Assembly: GCF_040151475.1 (NCBI RefSeq)
Contig: NZ_JBDKWG010000124.1
Span: 15,835 to 79,834 of the forward strand
Reading direction: 5' to 3'
Origin: CAXBNB01 sp040151475
Lineage (GTDB): Bacteria; Bacteroidota; Bacteroidia; Cytophagales; Cyclobacteriaceae
Length of the DNA: 64,000 nucleotides
Part shown: piece after piece, positions 35,165-44,286 of the stretch
How positions within the stretch are numbered: the stretch's first letter is position 1
How the letters are laid out: each line of letters opens with the position of its first letter
The notes under the pieces: model-generated
The model's input: only the letters and a program-made list of their open reading frames with translations
What the model was told of the DNA's origin: nothing
Database searches by the model: none
Program-made: the position numbers and the translations under genes

Positions 35165-36076
35165 TTAATACGCTAATAGAAGCCCCACTCCAAATGATAT
35201 AACAAACAATAGAGTAGCAATAGAAAGCTGTTTCAAATAAGGATCTATCTCAATAGCAGTTTTTTTGGTATAAACAGCCCTTGCATTCAATACAAATAAA
35301 GGAAGTGTGATTAAGAATAGCCACTGCCAAAGGCTATGATAATTGAGCAATACAAAAAGGCAAGAGGCACTATAACCAATCGTCAAAAGTGCCCAGTGAT
35401 AGAATATGGCCCTTTCCCTTCCCAACCTAACAGGTATTGAGATTTTACCAGCTAATTTATCCGATTCTATATCTCTTATGTTATTGACATTTAGTACCCC
35501 GGTAGCAAACAGCCCACAGCTAGCAGCCGGTAGCAATATGAAAAAATTGTAAACACCAGCCTGAAGAAAATACACTCCTCCTACGCCTACCAGTCCAAAA
35601 AATATAAAGACAGCCAAATCACCCAGCCCTTTGTAGCCATAAGGTTTTTTACCCGCTGTATAATTAATAGCTGCAAAGATCGCCAATAATCCCATAGCTA
35701 AGAATAACAAAAGATAAAGCAATCGATCTCTAAAAGTAATAAACAACAGTAAACAACCCGTGATTAATGCCAATACAGAAAAAAGAATGATCGCTTTCTT
35801 CATTTGAGATTTGGTGATAGCTCCGGTTTGTACCGCACGAGCAGGCCCTTCTCTGTGGTTACTATCAGCTCCATGAATACTGTCACCATAATCATTTGCC
35901 AGATTGGATAATACCTGAAGCAAGATTGTAGTAGATGTTGACAATAAAAAGATGTCCAGTCTGAAAAAGCCATCTCCGGATGCCAGAAAAGTACCCATTA
36001 AAATACAAGAGAGGGAAAGAGGCAATGTCCGTAATCTAAACGCTTCTATCCAGGCTTTTATATTCATATCCAGCAT
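35165..36076 (-). CDS. menA: 1,4-dihydroxy-2-naphthoate polyprenyltransferase
   Basis: The 303-residue UbiA-family membrane enzyme attaches the prenyl chain to dihydroxynaphthoate in menaquinone synthesis. The first Asp-rich motif is NLANDYGDSIHGAD and the second is NNIRDIESDKLAGK. About eight or nine transmembrane helices are visible. The start overlaps the argS stop (TAATG), which favours coupled translation; the ATG at 36067 is an alternative three codons later. Menaquinone is the usual respiratory quinone of Bacteroidota. Confidence 0.9.
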   Translation of the reverse strand: MLDMNIKAWIEAFRLRTLPLSLSCILMGTFLASGDGFFRLDIFLLSTSTTILLQVLSNLANDYGDSIHGADSNHREGPARAVQTGAITKSQMKKAIILFSVLALITGCLLLFITFRDRLLYLLLFLAMGLLAIFAAINYTAGKKPYGYKGLGDLAVFIFFGLVGVGGVYFLQAGVYNFFILLPAASCGLFATGVLNVNNIRDIESDKLAGKISIPVRLGRERAIFYHWALLTIGYSASCLFVLLNYHSLWQWLFLITLPLFVLNARAVYTKKTAIEIDPYLKQLSIATLLFVISFGVGLLLAY

Positions 36077-37869
36077 TACATTTTTTCCGGTACGCCTACA
36101 CCTAATAAGCCCATACCAGCTTTTATCGTCTTGGCAACTTGCTCAGAGAGTTTAACCCGAAAACAAACTCTGTCAGAATCAGACTCATTAAAAATAGAAA
36201 GCTCTGCATAAAACCTGTTGTACTCTTTGGCCAGATCAAAACAATACTGTGCAATTAAGGAAGGGGAATATTCTATAGCTGCTGTCTTTATCTTTTCGGG
36301 AAAATCAGAAATGAGATAGATCAAATCTTTTTCAACTTTTTCAGGTACAATCTTTTTCGTATCAATAGATTTCTTAAAATCGATTTTCAAATCCTCAGCT
36401 CTCCTGATGATGGCTGAAATTCGCGCATGGGTATATTGAATAAACGGCCCTGTATTTCCCTGAAACTCTATAGATTCCTGTGGGTCAAACAACATTCTCT
36501 TTTTTGGATCTACTTTTAATAGAAAATATTTTAATGCTCCCAGACCAAGAGTAGCATATAACTCCTTAGCCTCTGACTCACTAAAACCATCAATTTTACC
36601 CAGTTCTTTTGTATGATCTTCTGCTGTTTGGATCATTTCATCCATTAAGTCATCAGCATCTACTACAGTACCTTCTCTGGACTTCATTTTGCCGGAAGGC
36701 AAATCAACCATACCGTACGATAGGTGATAACATCCTTTCGCCCAATCATACCCCAGTTTTTCCAGAATAAGGAAAAGAACCTTGAAATGATAGTCTTGCT
36801 CGTTTCCGACAGTATAAATCAGTTTTTCCTGATTAGGAAATTCTTTAAAACGCTCGATTGCTGTGCCAATATCCTGGGTCATATAGACCGCAGTACCGTC
36901 AGAGCGAAGAATAAGTTTGTGATCCAATCCTTCGCTGGTCAAATCTATCCACACAGAGCCATCTTCCTTTTGGTAAAAAACGCCCTTCTCTAAACCTGTC
37001 TTTACAATTTCTTTTCCCAGAAGATAAGTTTGAGACTCATAATATAATTTATCAAATGTGACTCCCATTTGTTTATATGTCAACTCAAAACCATCATATA
37101 CCCAGCCATTCATGGTTTTCCAAAGGTCATACACTTCGGTATCGTGGGCTTCCCACTTTCTAAGCATATCTTGCGCTTCCAGCATAATAGGAGCTTGTTT
37201 TTCTGCCTCTTCCTTAGTCAACCCACTCTCTACAAGACCAGCTATTTCCTTTTTGTACTCCTGATCAAACTTTACATAGTACTTACCAGCCAGTTTGTCT
37301 CCCTTCAAACCAGAGGATTCCGGAGTTTCACCATTTCCAAATTTTTGCCAGGCAACCATTGACTTACAAATGTGGATACCTCGATCGTTTATAATTTGTA
37401 CTTTGGTAACCTCATAACCATTGGCTTCATAGATTTTAGCCACAGAGTAGCCCAAAAAATTATTTCGTAAATGGCCAAGGTGTAACGGCTTATTGGTGTT
37501 CGGCGAAGAGTATTCAACCATCACGCTTTTGCCATTGGAAGGAGCAAAACCATGATTTTTTTCTCCTGTTATGTCATTGAATAAATTCAACCAGGTTTGA
37601 TCTGTCACCGATAAGTTCAGAAATCCTTTCACTACATTGTAGGCAGCAACTTCTTCACAGTGTTCTGTCAAGAAGTTGCCAATCATTTTACCAGTTTCTT
37701 CAGGATTGGATTTTGATATTTTTAAGTAAGGAAAAGTTACAAATGTGTAAGTACCTTCAAATTCTTTACGTGTGGGTTGCAATCCCAGCTTTTCAGATTC
37801 CACTTCATGATTAAAAAGTTGATTTAACGCTTGTGAAATTGATTTTTGTATTTTTAATGCTATGTTCAT
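36076..37869 (-). CDS. argS: Arginyl-tRNA synthetase
   Basis: The 597-residue class I aminoacyl-tRNA synthetase charges tRNA-Arg. An N-terminal Add1 domain precedes the HIGH signature in SSPNTNKPLHLGHLRNNFLG. The KMSKS-like region is GKMKSREGTVVDADDLMDE, and the C-terminal DALR anticodon-binding domain begins near FIQYTHARISAII. The ATG at 37869 (MNIALKIQKS) is preferred over the in-frame ATG at 37908, whose extra 13 residues look non-conserved. It overlaps menA by one base. Confidence 0.95.
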   Translation of the reverse strand: MNIALKIQKSISQALNQLFNHEVESEKLGLQPTRKEFEGTYTFVTFPYLKISKSNPEETGKMIGNFLTEHCEEVAAYNVVKGFLNLSVTDQTWLNLFNDITGEKNHGFAPSNGKSVMVEYSSPNTNKPLHLGHLRNNFLGYSVAKIYEANGYEVTKVQIINDRGIHICKSMVAWQKFGNGETPESSGLKGDKLAGKYYVKFDQEYKKEIAGLVESGLTKEEAEKQAPIMLEAQDMLRKWEAHDTEVYDLWKTMNGWVYDGFELTYKQMGVTFDKLYYESQTYLLGKEIVKTGLEKGVFYQKEDGSVWIDLTSEGLDHKLILRSDGTAVYMTQDIGTAIERFKEFPNQEKLIYTVGNEQDYHFKVLFLILEKLGYDWAKGCYHLSYGMVDLPSGKMKSREGTVVDADDLMDEMIQTAEDHTKELGKIDGFSESEAKELYATLGLGALKYFLLKVDPKKRMLFDPQESIEFQGNTGPFIQYTHARISAIIRRAEDLKIDFKKSIDTKKIVPEKVEKDLIYLISDFPEKIKTAAIEYSPSLIAQYCFDLAKEYNRFYAELSIFNESDSDRVCFRVKLSEQVAKTIKAGMGLLGVGVPEKM

Positions 37870-38035
37870 ACCTGCTGTACCTGTCGAAAAAGAAATGCAA
37901 AGGAACACATTAGATGCTTATGGTCAAAAAATAAATCCGCATTACATGGTAAAATGTATGATGATCTATTTGGTATTTTCCTTTTTTTCTGATATTTGCG
38001 GGCTAAACGATTTTAAATGCACCTCACTATTCTGA

Positions 38036-39433
38036 ATGAAAAGCTACGCTGATCTTGTCGAACAAACATTTGAATTCCCTACAAAAGAATTTAAGGTTAA
38101 AAAAAATAAATTGTTGTTCAATGATGTCGATCTGACGGACATTATAGAAAAGTATGGAACCCCACTGAAGCTATCATACCTGCCCAAGATTAGTGAAATG
38201 ATTCAGTATGCGAAGGAGATTTTCAATAATGCAATCATTAAAAAAAAATATAAAGGAAAATATATTTATTGCTATTGTACTAAGTCCTCTCACTTCGAAT
38301 TTGTGCTTGACGAGGCTCTGAAAAATGATATTCATATCGAAACTTCGTCAGCTTTCGATATATTCATAGTAGAGAACCTTTTAGCAAAAGAAAAGATTAC
38401 CAAAAACACTTATATCCTTTGTAACGGGTTCAAAAGAGAGCTGTATAAAGAAAAGATTGCAAACCTTATAAATGACGGGTTCAAAAATTGCGTTCCTATT
38501 TTGGACAATCTCAATGAGCTGGAATACTATCAAAAACATATCAACACCCAATTTCAAATTGGAATAAGAGTGGCATCAGATGAAGAACCTAACTTTTCAT
38601 TTTACACCTCTCGTCTCGGCATTCGCTACAACGACATAGTAGATTACTACAAAAAAGAAATCAAAGACCATCCTAATACCAATCTTAAGATGTTGCATTT
38701 TTTCATCAACACTGGCATTAAGGATACAGCATACTACTGGAGTGAATTGAGTCGCTTTATGTACAAATATTGTGAACTGAAAAAAATATGCCCTACTCTG
38801 GATTCAGTTGATATCGGGGGAGGATTTCCTATTAAAAGTTCGCTTCATTTCGAATATGATTTCGAATATATGGCTGAACAGATTGTGGAAAACATCAAAT
38901 GGATTTGCGAAAAAAATCATGTTGACGTACCTGACATTTTCACAGAGTTTGGCAGTTTCACAGTAGGTGAAAGCGGTGCTACCATCTATTCGGTACTTGA
39001 CCAAAAGCTCCAAAACGACAAAGAACTTTGGTACATGATGGATGGATCTTTCATTACCAACCTTCCCGATGTATGGGGACTGAACCAAAAATACATCATG
39101 CTCCCTATAAATCACTGGGACAACAATTTCCATAAAGTAAACATTGGTGGGCTTACCTGCGATAGCATGGACTATTATGATTCAGAAGCACATATTGCTG
39201 AAGTGTTCTTGCCTATGTTTGACGAAACTGAAACACTATACTTTGGTTTTTTCCACACAGGTGCATATCAGGAAGCATTGAGTGGATACGGAGGAATTCA
39301 GCACTGCCTTATTCCCGCACCAAAACATATAGTCATTCAGAAAAATGAAGATGGAACACTAGAATCAAGAGTTTTCTCAGAAGAGCAAACAAATGAATCA
39401 ATGCTGAAAATTCTGGGTTATTCAGAAAAATGA
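38036..39433 (+). CDS. speA: Biosynthetic arginine decarboxylase, short Bacteroidota type
   Basis: The 465-residue fold-type III PLP decarboxylase has the PLP lysine Lys83 in YCYCTKSSHFEF, the glycine-rich DIGGGFPIKSS phosphate-binding loop and GGLTCDSMDYYD with the active-site Cys/Asp. It would make agmatine for polyamine synthesis. It is much shorter than E. coli SpeA (about 658 residues), as usual in this phylum. Diaminopimelate or carboxynorspermidine decarboxylase activity is a less likely alternative. It is divergent from argS. Confidence 0.8.
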   Translation: MKSYADLVEQTFEFPTKEFKVKKNKLLFNDVDLTDIIEKYGTPLKLSYLPKISEMIQYAKEIFNNAIIKKKYKGKYIYCYCTKSSHFEFVLDEALKNDIHIETSSAFDIFIVENLLAKEKITKNTYILCNGFKRELYKEKIANLINDGFKNCVPILDNLNELEYYQKHINTQFQIGIRVASDEEPNFSFYTSRLGIRYNDIVDYYKKEIKDHPNTNLKMLHFFINTGIKDTAYYWSELSRFMYKYCELKKICPTLDSVDIGGGFPIKSSLHFEYDFEYMAEQIVENIKWICEKNHVDVPDIFTEFGSFTVGESGATIYSVLDQKLQNDKELWYMMDGSFITNLPDVWGLNQKYIMLPINHWDNNFHKVNIGGLTCDSMDYYDSEAHIAEVFLPMFDETETLYFGFFHTGAYQEALSGYGGIQHCLIPAPKHIVIQKNEDGTLESRVFSEEQTNESMLKILGYSEK

Positions 39434-39491
39434 AGTTTACTTTTAATCATCTTAATTAATTAAAATGCGTAAACTACAGCTAAAAGAATAA

Positions 39492-40223
39492 GTGAAAGGC
39501 AGCCTCGTAATTATACCCACTTACAATGAAAAAGAAAATATCGAAGATATCATTCGTTCGATTTTCAATCTTGAGCACGACTTTCATATTCTAATCATTG
39601 ATGACAGCTCACCGGATCAGACTTCCAGAATAGTTCAAGGATTACAAAGTGAATTTCCCAACCTTTTCCTCATCAACAGAAAAAACAAATCAGGACTAGG
39701 AACAGCCTACATTGAGGGTTTTAAATATGCCTTGAAAAACGATTATATGTACATTTTTGAAATGGATGCAGACTTTTCTCATCCACCGGCTGACCTGATA
39801 AAACTATATAATGCCTGTCACACCGATGGATTTGACATGTCAATTGGATCCCGGTACATTTCAGGAGTAAATGTGGTAAACTGGCCTATGGGCAGGGTAC
39901 TAATGTCTTACTTTGCCAGCTTATATGTTCAGTTTATCACCGGACTGCCCATCAAGGATGCTACTGCCGGTTTCAAATGCTACACAACAAAAGTACTTCA
40001 AACAATAAATCTCGATAAAGTAAAATTCGTTGGTTATGCTTTCCAAATCGAAATGAAATTTCTTGCCTGGAAATATGGTTTTAAAATCAAAGAAGTGCCA
40101 ATCATATTTACCGATCGAACCAAAGGAACCTCAAAAATGTCTTCAGGTATATTTCGTGAAGCTGTACTAGGTGTGATCCAGCTTAAAATCTACAGCCTCT
40201 TCAAAAAATATCATCATAACTGA
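39492..40223 (+). CDS. Polyprenol-phosphate sugar synthase, GT2 family
   Basis: The 243-residue product is a DPM1-like glycosyltransferase. Its N-terminus SLVIIPTYNEKENIEDI binds the nucleotide, MDADFSHPPADL is the metal-binding DxD region, and RYISGVNVVNWPMGR with IKDATAGFKCYTTKVL are family blocks. It would transfer mannose or another hexose from GDP/UDP-sugar to a lipid phosphate. The start codon is GTG at 39492, with no in-frame ATG nearby. An eight-codon ORF at 39465-39491 ends exactly against this GTG. No C-terminal transmembrane segment is present, as in human DPM1. Confidence 0.87.
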   Translation: MKGSLVIIPTYNEKENIEDIIRSIFNLEHDFHILIIDDSSPDQTSRIVQGLQSEFPNLFLINRKNKSGLGTAYIEGFKYALKNDYMYIFEMDADFSHPPADLIKLYNACHTDGFDMSIGSRYISGVNVVNWPMGRVLMSYFASLYVQFITGLPIKDATAGFKCYTTKVLQTINLDKVKFVGYAFQIEMKFLAWKYGFKIKEVPIIFTDRTKGTSKMSSGIFREAVLGVIQLKIYSLFKKYHHN

Positions 40224-40249
40224 TAAATATCATGTTGAATATTGTCCTT

Positions 40250-40280
40250 TTCTATTGAAACATAACGAGAATCAATAGAA
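40250..40280 (+). promoter_or_regulatory. 9-bp inverted repeat upstream of dps
   Basis: TTCTATTGA and TCAATAGAA are perfect reverse complements 13 bp apart, ending 29 bp before the putative dps -7 element. It lacks a T-run, so it suits an operator better than a terminator of the preceding gene. Confidence 0.4.
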
Positions 40281-40308
40281 TGTACAGGCTGCTACCGCCA
40301 TTCATCCG

Positions 40309-40316
40309 TAAATTTG
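40309..40316 (+). promoter_or_regulatory. Putative -7 element of dps
   Basis: TAAATTTG matches TAnnTTTG, 26 bp before the dps ATG. No TTTG is found at the -33 spacing. Confidence 0.45.
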
Positions 40317-40342
40317 TATATAACTTTTAAACAAAAAAACAC

Positions 40343-40786
40343 ATGAAAAGCAACACATTAATTATTGATAAACTCAATTTATTATTAGCAGATTTTCAAA
40401 TCTACTATCAAAACCTCAGAGGCTTTCACTGGAACATTCAGGGTCGTGAATTTTTCGAACTACATGTCAAATTCGAAGAATTATATACTGATTCAGCCAT
40501 AAAAATTGACACCATTGCCGAAAGAATACTGACCGTAGGTGGTGTGCCTTTACACGCTTTCGAAGATTACCTGAACACAGCTACAATTGCTCCTGTAAAA
40601 AATGTCCACAATGGTGAAACAGCAGTAAAAACAATTGTAACTAATATTGAAGATTTAATTACTCTCGAAAGAGAAATTAAGGACATTGCTGCCGATGCAA
40701 ATGATAGTGGTACAGAAGATCAAATGTCTGCCTTTATCGAAGAGCAGGAAAAATCAATATGGATGTACAAAGCCTGGTTGAAGTAA
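40343..40786 (+). CDS. dps: Dps-family DNA-binding ferritin-like protein
   Basis: The 147-residue protein shows the Dps ferroxidase pattern: HWNIQGREFFELHVKFEELY, with both His residues, then KIDTIAERI with the Asp/Glu partners. Dps forms a 12-subunit shell that stores iron and protects DNA from peroxide and starvation damage. The N-terminal tail is short (MKSNTLIIDKLN) and not Lys-rich, so direct DNA binding may be weak. It is monocistronic, with an inverted repeat and a -7 element upstream. Confidence 0.9.
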   Translation: MKSNTLIIDKLNLLLADFQIYYQNLRGFHWNIQGREFFELHVKFEELYTDSAIKIDTIAERILTVGGVPLHAFEDYLNTATIAPVKNVHNGETAVKTIVTNIEDLITLEREIKDIAADANDSGTEDQMSAFIEEQEKSIWMYKAWLK

Positions 40787-40801
40787 TAGCCCTCGTGTTA
40801 A

Positions 40802-41251
40802 CTAGTCAAAACTCTTTAAGCTATTCATAAATTGTTTTGGTTTTTGGTAACCAACAATTCTTTCAATCTTCTTGAAATCAGGACTTGCAACCAACATGGT
40901 TGGGAGTCCTGTAATTCCATTCTTCTGGGCTAATCCTTTAGCCGTATATTTTTCTCCCAAATAATCAAATGTCCCGGGACTGTCAAAATTCAGCTTGACC
41001 GGATAGTAATTTTCATTCAGGTAAGCTGTTACTTCAGGATCAGTAAAGGTCTTCTTATCCATTACCTTGCACCAACTGCACCACTTGGCAGTAAAGTCTA
41101 TGAAGACTTTCTTTGGCTTTTCCTTTGTTAATCTTTGAACCTCCTCTATACCATACCATTTTAATTCTGGTGTAGTCTCCTCGTTATTTACCTCAATAAA
41201 AGAGGTAAGAAGCAAGGTCATTAAAAGAGACAATGTGACGATTCGATTCAT
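40802..41251 (-). CDS. Exported thioredoxin (DsbD C-domain-like)
   Basis: The 149-residue protein has a signal peptide (LSLLMTLLLTSFIE) and a thioredoxin domain with the active site AKWCSWCKVMDKKTF at 55-69. The layout resembles the C-terminal domain of DsbD or thioredoxin-7-like proteins, with a second conserved part NGITGLPTMLVASPDF. It probably reduces disulfides in the periplasm. It is convergent with dps (15 bp between stops). Confidence 0.85.
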   Translation of the reverse strand: MNRIVTLSLLMTLLLTSFIEVNNEETTPELKWYGIEEVQRLTKEKPKKVFIDFTAKWCSWCKVMDKKTFTDPEVTAYLNENYYPVKLNFDSPGTFDYLGEKYTAKGLAQKNGITGLPTMLVASPDFKKIERIVGYQKPKQFMNSLKSFD

Positions 41252-41332
41252 ATTACAAGGTATTTAATAGACAAATATATTATGGACAAGCGTTTGAATT
41301 ACTTATTCCCAAGGAGTACTTAAATCACGATT

Positions 41333-41348
41333 TGAACAAATTTGTTCA
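41333..41348. promoter_or_regulatory. 16-bp perfect palindrome
   Basis: TGAACAAATTTGTTCA is a perfect 16-bp palindrome in the 280-bp gap between the divergent thioredoxin and SDR genes, about 82 bp from the former and 184 bp from the latter. It fits a dimeric regulator site. The rest of this gap holds no other recognisable feature. Confidence 0.4.
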
Positions 41349-41531
41349 GAATAATTTTAAAACCGTACCTCAAACTGATATTTAGTCGCATCAGCCTGTC
41401 ATTTATTTTTTATATTTTGTGATCCAAATATCCTCACCCTCAATAACTCCGCAGACTGTGCTTATTTTAGAGTGGACATTTTTTTATTTATTGAATTGCA
41501 TATTAAATTGAGGACTTAATCTAATAACACT

Positions 41532-42293
41532 ATGTATATAAATCTTTCGGGGTTAAACGTATTGGTAACTGGGGCTAGCAAAGGAATAGGTAAAGCGATC
41601 GCGTCCAAACTTGCCGAAGCAGGAGCCACAGTGGCCGTTCACTACAACAAAAACATGAGAGAGGCGGAAAACCTTGCGCATGTACTAGGCAATGAGTCCA
41701 AATCATTTCAAGCAGACCTGTCACAGCCCGATGGAGCAGCACAGCTTTTCGACAGGGTAATATTAGAAATGGGAAGCCTTGAAATCCTGATCAACAATGC
41801 AGGCATTGCCGAACCAGCCAATATAGATGCCAAAGAATCTGAGTGGCTTGCTGCCTGGAACAACAATATACAGGTAAACCTGACTTCCGCAGGAGTACTT
41901 TGTAAAAAAGTGATCGAACACTTTCTCAAAAGAAAAAGTGCAGGTAGGATCATTAACATCACTTCCCGGGCTGCATTCAAAGGTGATACAGCTGAGTACA
42001 TGGCCTATGCCGCCTCCAAAGCAGGGTTGGTAGCCATAACCCGATCCATCGCCAGGGCTTATGGAAAAGACGGAATAAAAGCCTTTAACATTGCGCCTGG
42101 TTTTGTACGCACAGACATGTCTCGAAAAATAATGGAAGAATATGGCAATGAAGTGGGTATGGAAGACATAGCTTTGGAGCGTATGACCGAACCAAAAGAT
42201 ATTGCACCTTTAGTTACTTTTCTGGCAAGCGGAATGGCTGATCACGCTACAGGAAGCACCATCGATGTAAATGCCGGCAGCTACATGCGCTAA
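41532..42293 (+). CDS. Short-chain dehydrogenase/reductase (FabG-like)
   Basis: The 253-residue protein has the classical SDR motifs: nucleotide-binding TGASKGIGKAIA at 14-25, NNAG, the catalytic Ser in ITSRAAF, and YAASK carrying the catalytic Tyr and Lys. The C-terminal ATGSTIDVNAGSYMR is also typical. It uses NAD(P)H to reduce a ketone or oxidise an alcohol, but the substrate cannot be read from sequence. It is monocistronic, so it is less likely to be the essential fabG. Confidence 0.88.
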   Translation: MYINLSGLNVLVTGASKGIGKAIASKLAEAGATVAVHYNKNMREAENLAHVLGNESKSFQADLSQPDGAAQLFDRVILEMGSLEILINNAGIAEPANIDAKESEWLAAWNNNIQVNLTSAGVLCKKVIEHFLKRKSAGRIINITSRAAFKGDTAEYMAYAASKAGLVAITRSIARAYGKDGIKAFNIAPGFVRTDMSRKIMEEYGNEVGMEDIALERMTEPKDIAPLVTFLASGMADHATGSTIDVNAGSYMR

Positions 42294-42322
42294 AAGGTTT
42301 CAGCAATACTTTTTATTGGATT

Positions 42323-42433
42323 TTAGAAGAAAATAAATAGTATCAGGATAAATACTATCAACAAAATATACATGATCAGATCGTTCATGAAGTAACTCTT
42401 GTACTTATTGTAAAATTCTTTCAGCTTTTTCAT
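42323..42433 (-). CDS. 36-residue single-pass membrane peptide
   Basis: A clean small ORF encodes MKKLKEFYNKYKSYF followed by MNDLI and an uninterrupted hydrophobic stretch (MYILLIVFILILFIFF) up to the stop. The basic amphipathic N-terminus and hydrophobic C-terminus are typical of tail-anchored small membrane proteins. The ORF lies in the gap between the SDR gene and pruA, with an A/G-rich GGAAAAG before its ATG. No family is known to me; support is compositional only. Confidence 0.5.
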   Translation of the reverse strand: MKKLKEFYNKYKSYFMNDLIMYILLIVFILILFIFF

Positions 42434-42582
42434 CTTTTCCTATAGAAGATCAAAATTAACGAAAAATGATCCATTCATATTAATACTATTTTGCCAAAAA
42501 ATTGAATCATAATGCTTAATTATAGATCAATAATGTACAGCTAGTGGCTAATTTAGACCGCATTTTATCTATATCAAAAATA

Positions 42583-42590
42583 TAATTTTG
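42583..42590 (+). promoter_or_regulatory. Putative -7 element of pruA
   Basis: TAATTTTG matches TAnnTTTG, 36 bp before the pruA ATG. The -33 region is not recognisable. Confidence 0.45.
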
Positions 42591-42626
42591 TACTGATAAC
42601 AAAGCATCATTATAGCCCCAAGGAAA

Positions 42627-44258
42627 ATGTCAAAAGGAATATACAACGTACCCCGGCCCAAAAACGAACCCATTCTTTCTTATGCACCCGGCAGCAATGA
42701 AAAAGCTAACCTAAAAGCACAGCTACAAGCTTACAAAGCTGAAGAAACTGACATCCCTATGTACATTGGGGGGAAAGAAGTTCGTACAAATAAAAAAATT
42801 CGTATATCTCCTCCTCATGAACACAAGCATACTTTGGGATATTTCAATGAAGGAGATGCAAGCCATGTAAAAGAAGCAATAGATGTCGCATTAGATGCAA
42901 GAAAATCATGGGCAGAAATGTCGTGGGAACATAGGGCTGCCATTTTCCTAAAAGCCGCAGACTTGGTAGCTGGGCCGTACCGGGCAAAAATAAATGCTGC
43001 CACCATGCTAGGCCAGTCAAAAAATGCATTTCAGGCAGAAATAGATGCTGCCTGTGAGTACATTGACTTTTTAAGATTCAATGTATTTTTCATGACAGAG
43101 CTATATGCGCAACAACCTCAATCAGCATTGGGTATGTGGAACAGGTTGGAACACAGGCCTCTGGAAGGTTTCGTTTTCGCTATTACCCCATTCAATTTTA
43201 CTTCTATTGCGGGCAACCTACCCGGAGCTCCTGCACTGATGGGAAATTCTGTCGTTTGGAAACCTGCCTACACACAGATCTATTCAGCACAGGTGCTAAT
43301 GGAAGTATTTAAGGAAGCCGGACTTCCAGATGGTGTGATCAACCTGATTTATGTAGATGGTCCTGTGGCTGGTGAAGTAGTTTTCAATCATCCGGATTTT
43401 GCCGGACTACATTTTACCGGAAGTACAAGTGTTTTTCAAAGCTTGTGGCGCACAATTGGTGGGAACATTCACAAGTATAAAACCTATCCGAGAATAGTAG
43501 GAGAAACGGGAGGAAAGGATTTTATCGTGGCACACAAATCTGCTGATGCAAAAGCTTTAGCTACCGCTATCGTACGTGGTGCATTTGAATTTCAGGGGCA
43601 AAAATGCAGTGCCGCATCCCGTGCCTACATTCCCGATAATATCTGGAATGAAGTGAAGAGTTCTATACTGGATGACCTGAAAGCTATAAAAATGGGTAGC
43701 CCTGAGGATTTCACCAATTTCATGAATGCAGTAATTGACGAACGTTCATTCGATAAGATTGCAGGTTTCATTGATGACGCCAAAAATAATGACGAGGTAG
43801 AAATTATTGCAGGGGGTGGATACGATAAAACTGAAGGATATTTTATAGAACCTACGGTAATCGTAACCAAAGACCCCATGTACAGAACCATGTGCGAGGA
43901 GATTTTCGGGCCGGTGATCACCATATATGTCTATCCACAAAACAACTACGAAGCTGTACTGGAAATGGTTGACAACACTTCTCCGTATGCATTGACAGGA
44001 GCTGTTTTTTCTCAAGACAGATATGCCGCCGAGTTTGCGACAAAAAAACTGGTGAATGCCGCTGGCAACTTTTACATCAATGACAAACCTACAGGGGCTG
44101 TAGTAGGACAACAGCCATTTGGTGGAGCCAGGGCATCCGGTACCAACGACAAAGCCGGATCAATCCTTAACCTGATAAGATGGGTAAGCCCGAGAACGAT
44201 CAAAGAAACTTTTGATCCTCCAAAAAATTTCAGGTATCCTTTTATGGGGGAGGAGTGA
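42627..44258 (+). CDS. pruA: L-glutamate gamma-semialdehyde dehydrogenase
   Basis: The 543-residue aldehyde dehydrogenase oxidises glutamate semialdehyde (pyrroline-5-carboxylate) to glutamate in proline breakdown. Catalytic Glu is in VGETGGKDFI and the nucleophilic Cys in FQGQKCSAASRAYIP. The N-terminus matches the long single-function P5CDH form. Proline dehydrogenase (putA/prodh) is not adjacent. A hairpin at 44268-44286 follows the stop. Confidence 0.93.
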   Translation: MSKGIYNVPRPKNEPILSYAPGSNEKANLKAQLQAYKAEETDIPMYIGGKEVRTNKKIRISPPHEHKHTLGYFNEGDASHVKEAIDVALDARKSWAEMSWEHRAAIFLKAADLVAGPYRAKINAATMLGQSKNAFQAEIDAACEYIDFLRFNVFFMTELYAQQPQSALGMWNRLEHRPLEGFVFAITPFNFTSIAGNLPGAPALMGNSVVWKPAYTQIYSAQVLMEVFKEAGLPDGVINLIYVDGPVAGEVVFNHPDFAGLHFTGSTSVFQSLWRTIGGNIHKYKTYPRIVGETGGKDFIVAHKSADAKALATAIVRGAFEFQGQKCSAASRAYIPDNIWNEVKSSILDDLKAIKMGSPEDFTNFMNAVIDERSFDKIAGFIDDAKNNDEVEIIAGGGYDKTEGYFIEPTVIVTKDPMYRTMCEEIFGPVITIYVYPQNNYEAVLEMVDNTSPYALTGAVFSQDRYAAEFATKKLVNAAGNFYINDKPTGAVVGQQPFGGARASGTNDKAGSILNLIRWVSPRTIKETFDPPKNFRYPFMGEE

Positions 44259-44267
44259 TAAAGTATT

Positions 44268-44286
44268 CCAAAGGCAATACCTTTGG
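44268..44286 (+). terminator. Hairpin after pruA
   Basis: CCAAAGG and CCTTTGG form a perfect 7-bp stem with a five-base loop, 10 bp after the pruA stop. A short T-containing tract follows, so it may serve as a terminator. Confidence 0.5.
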
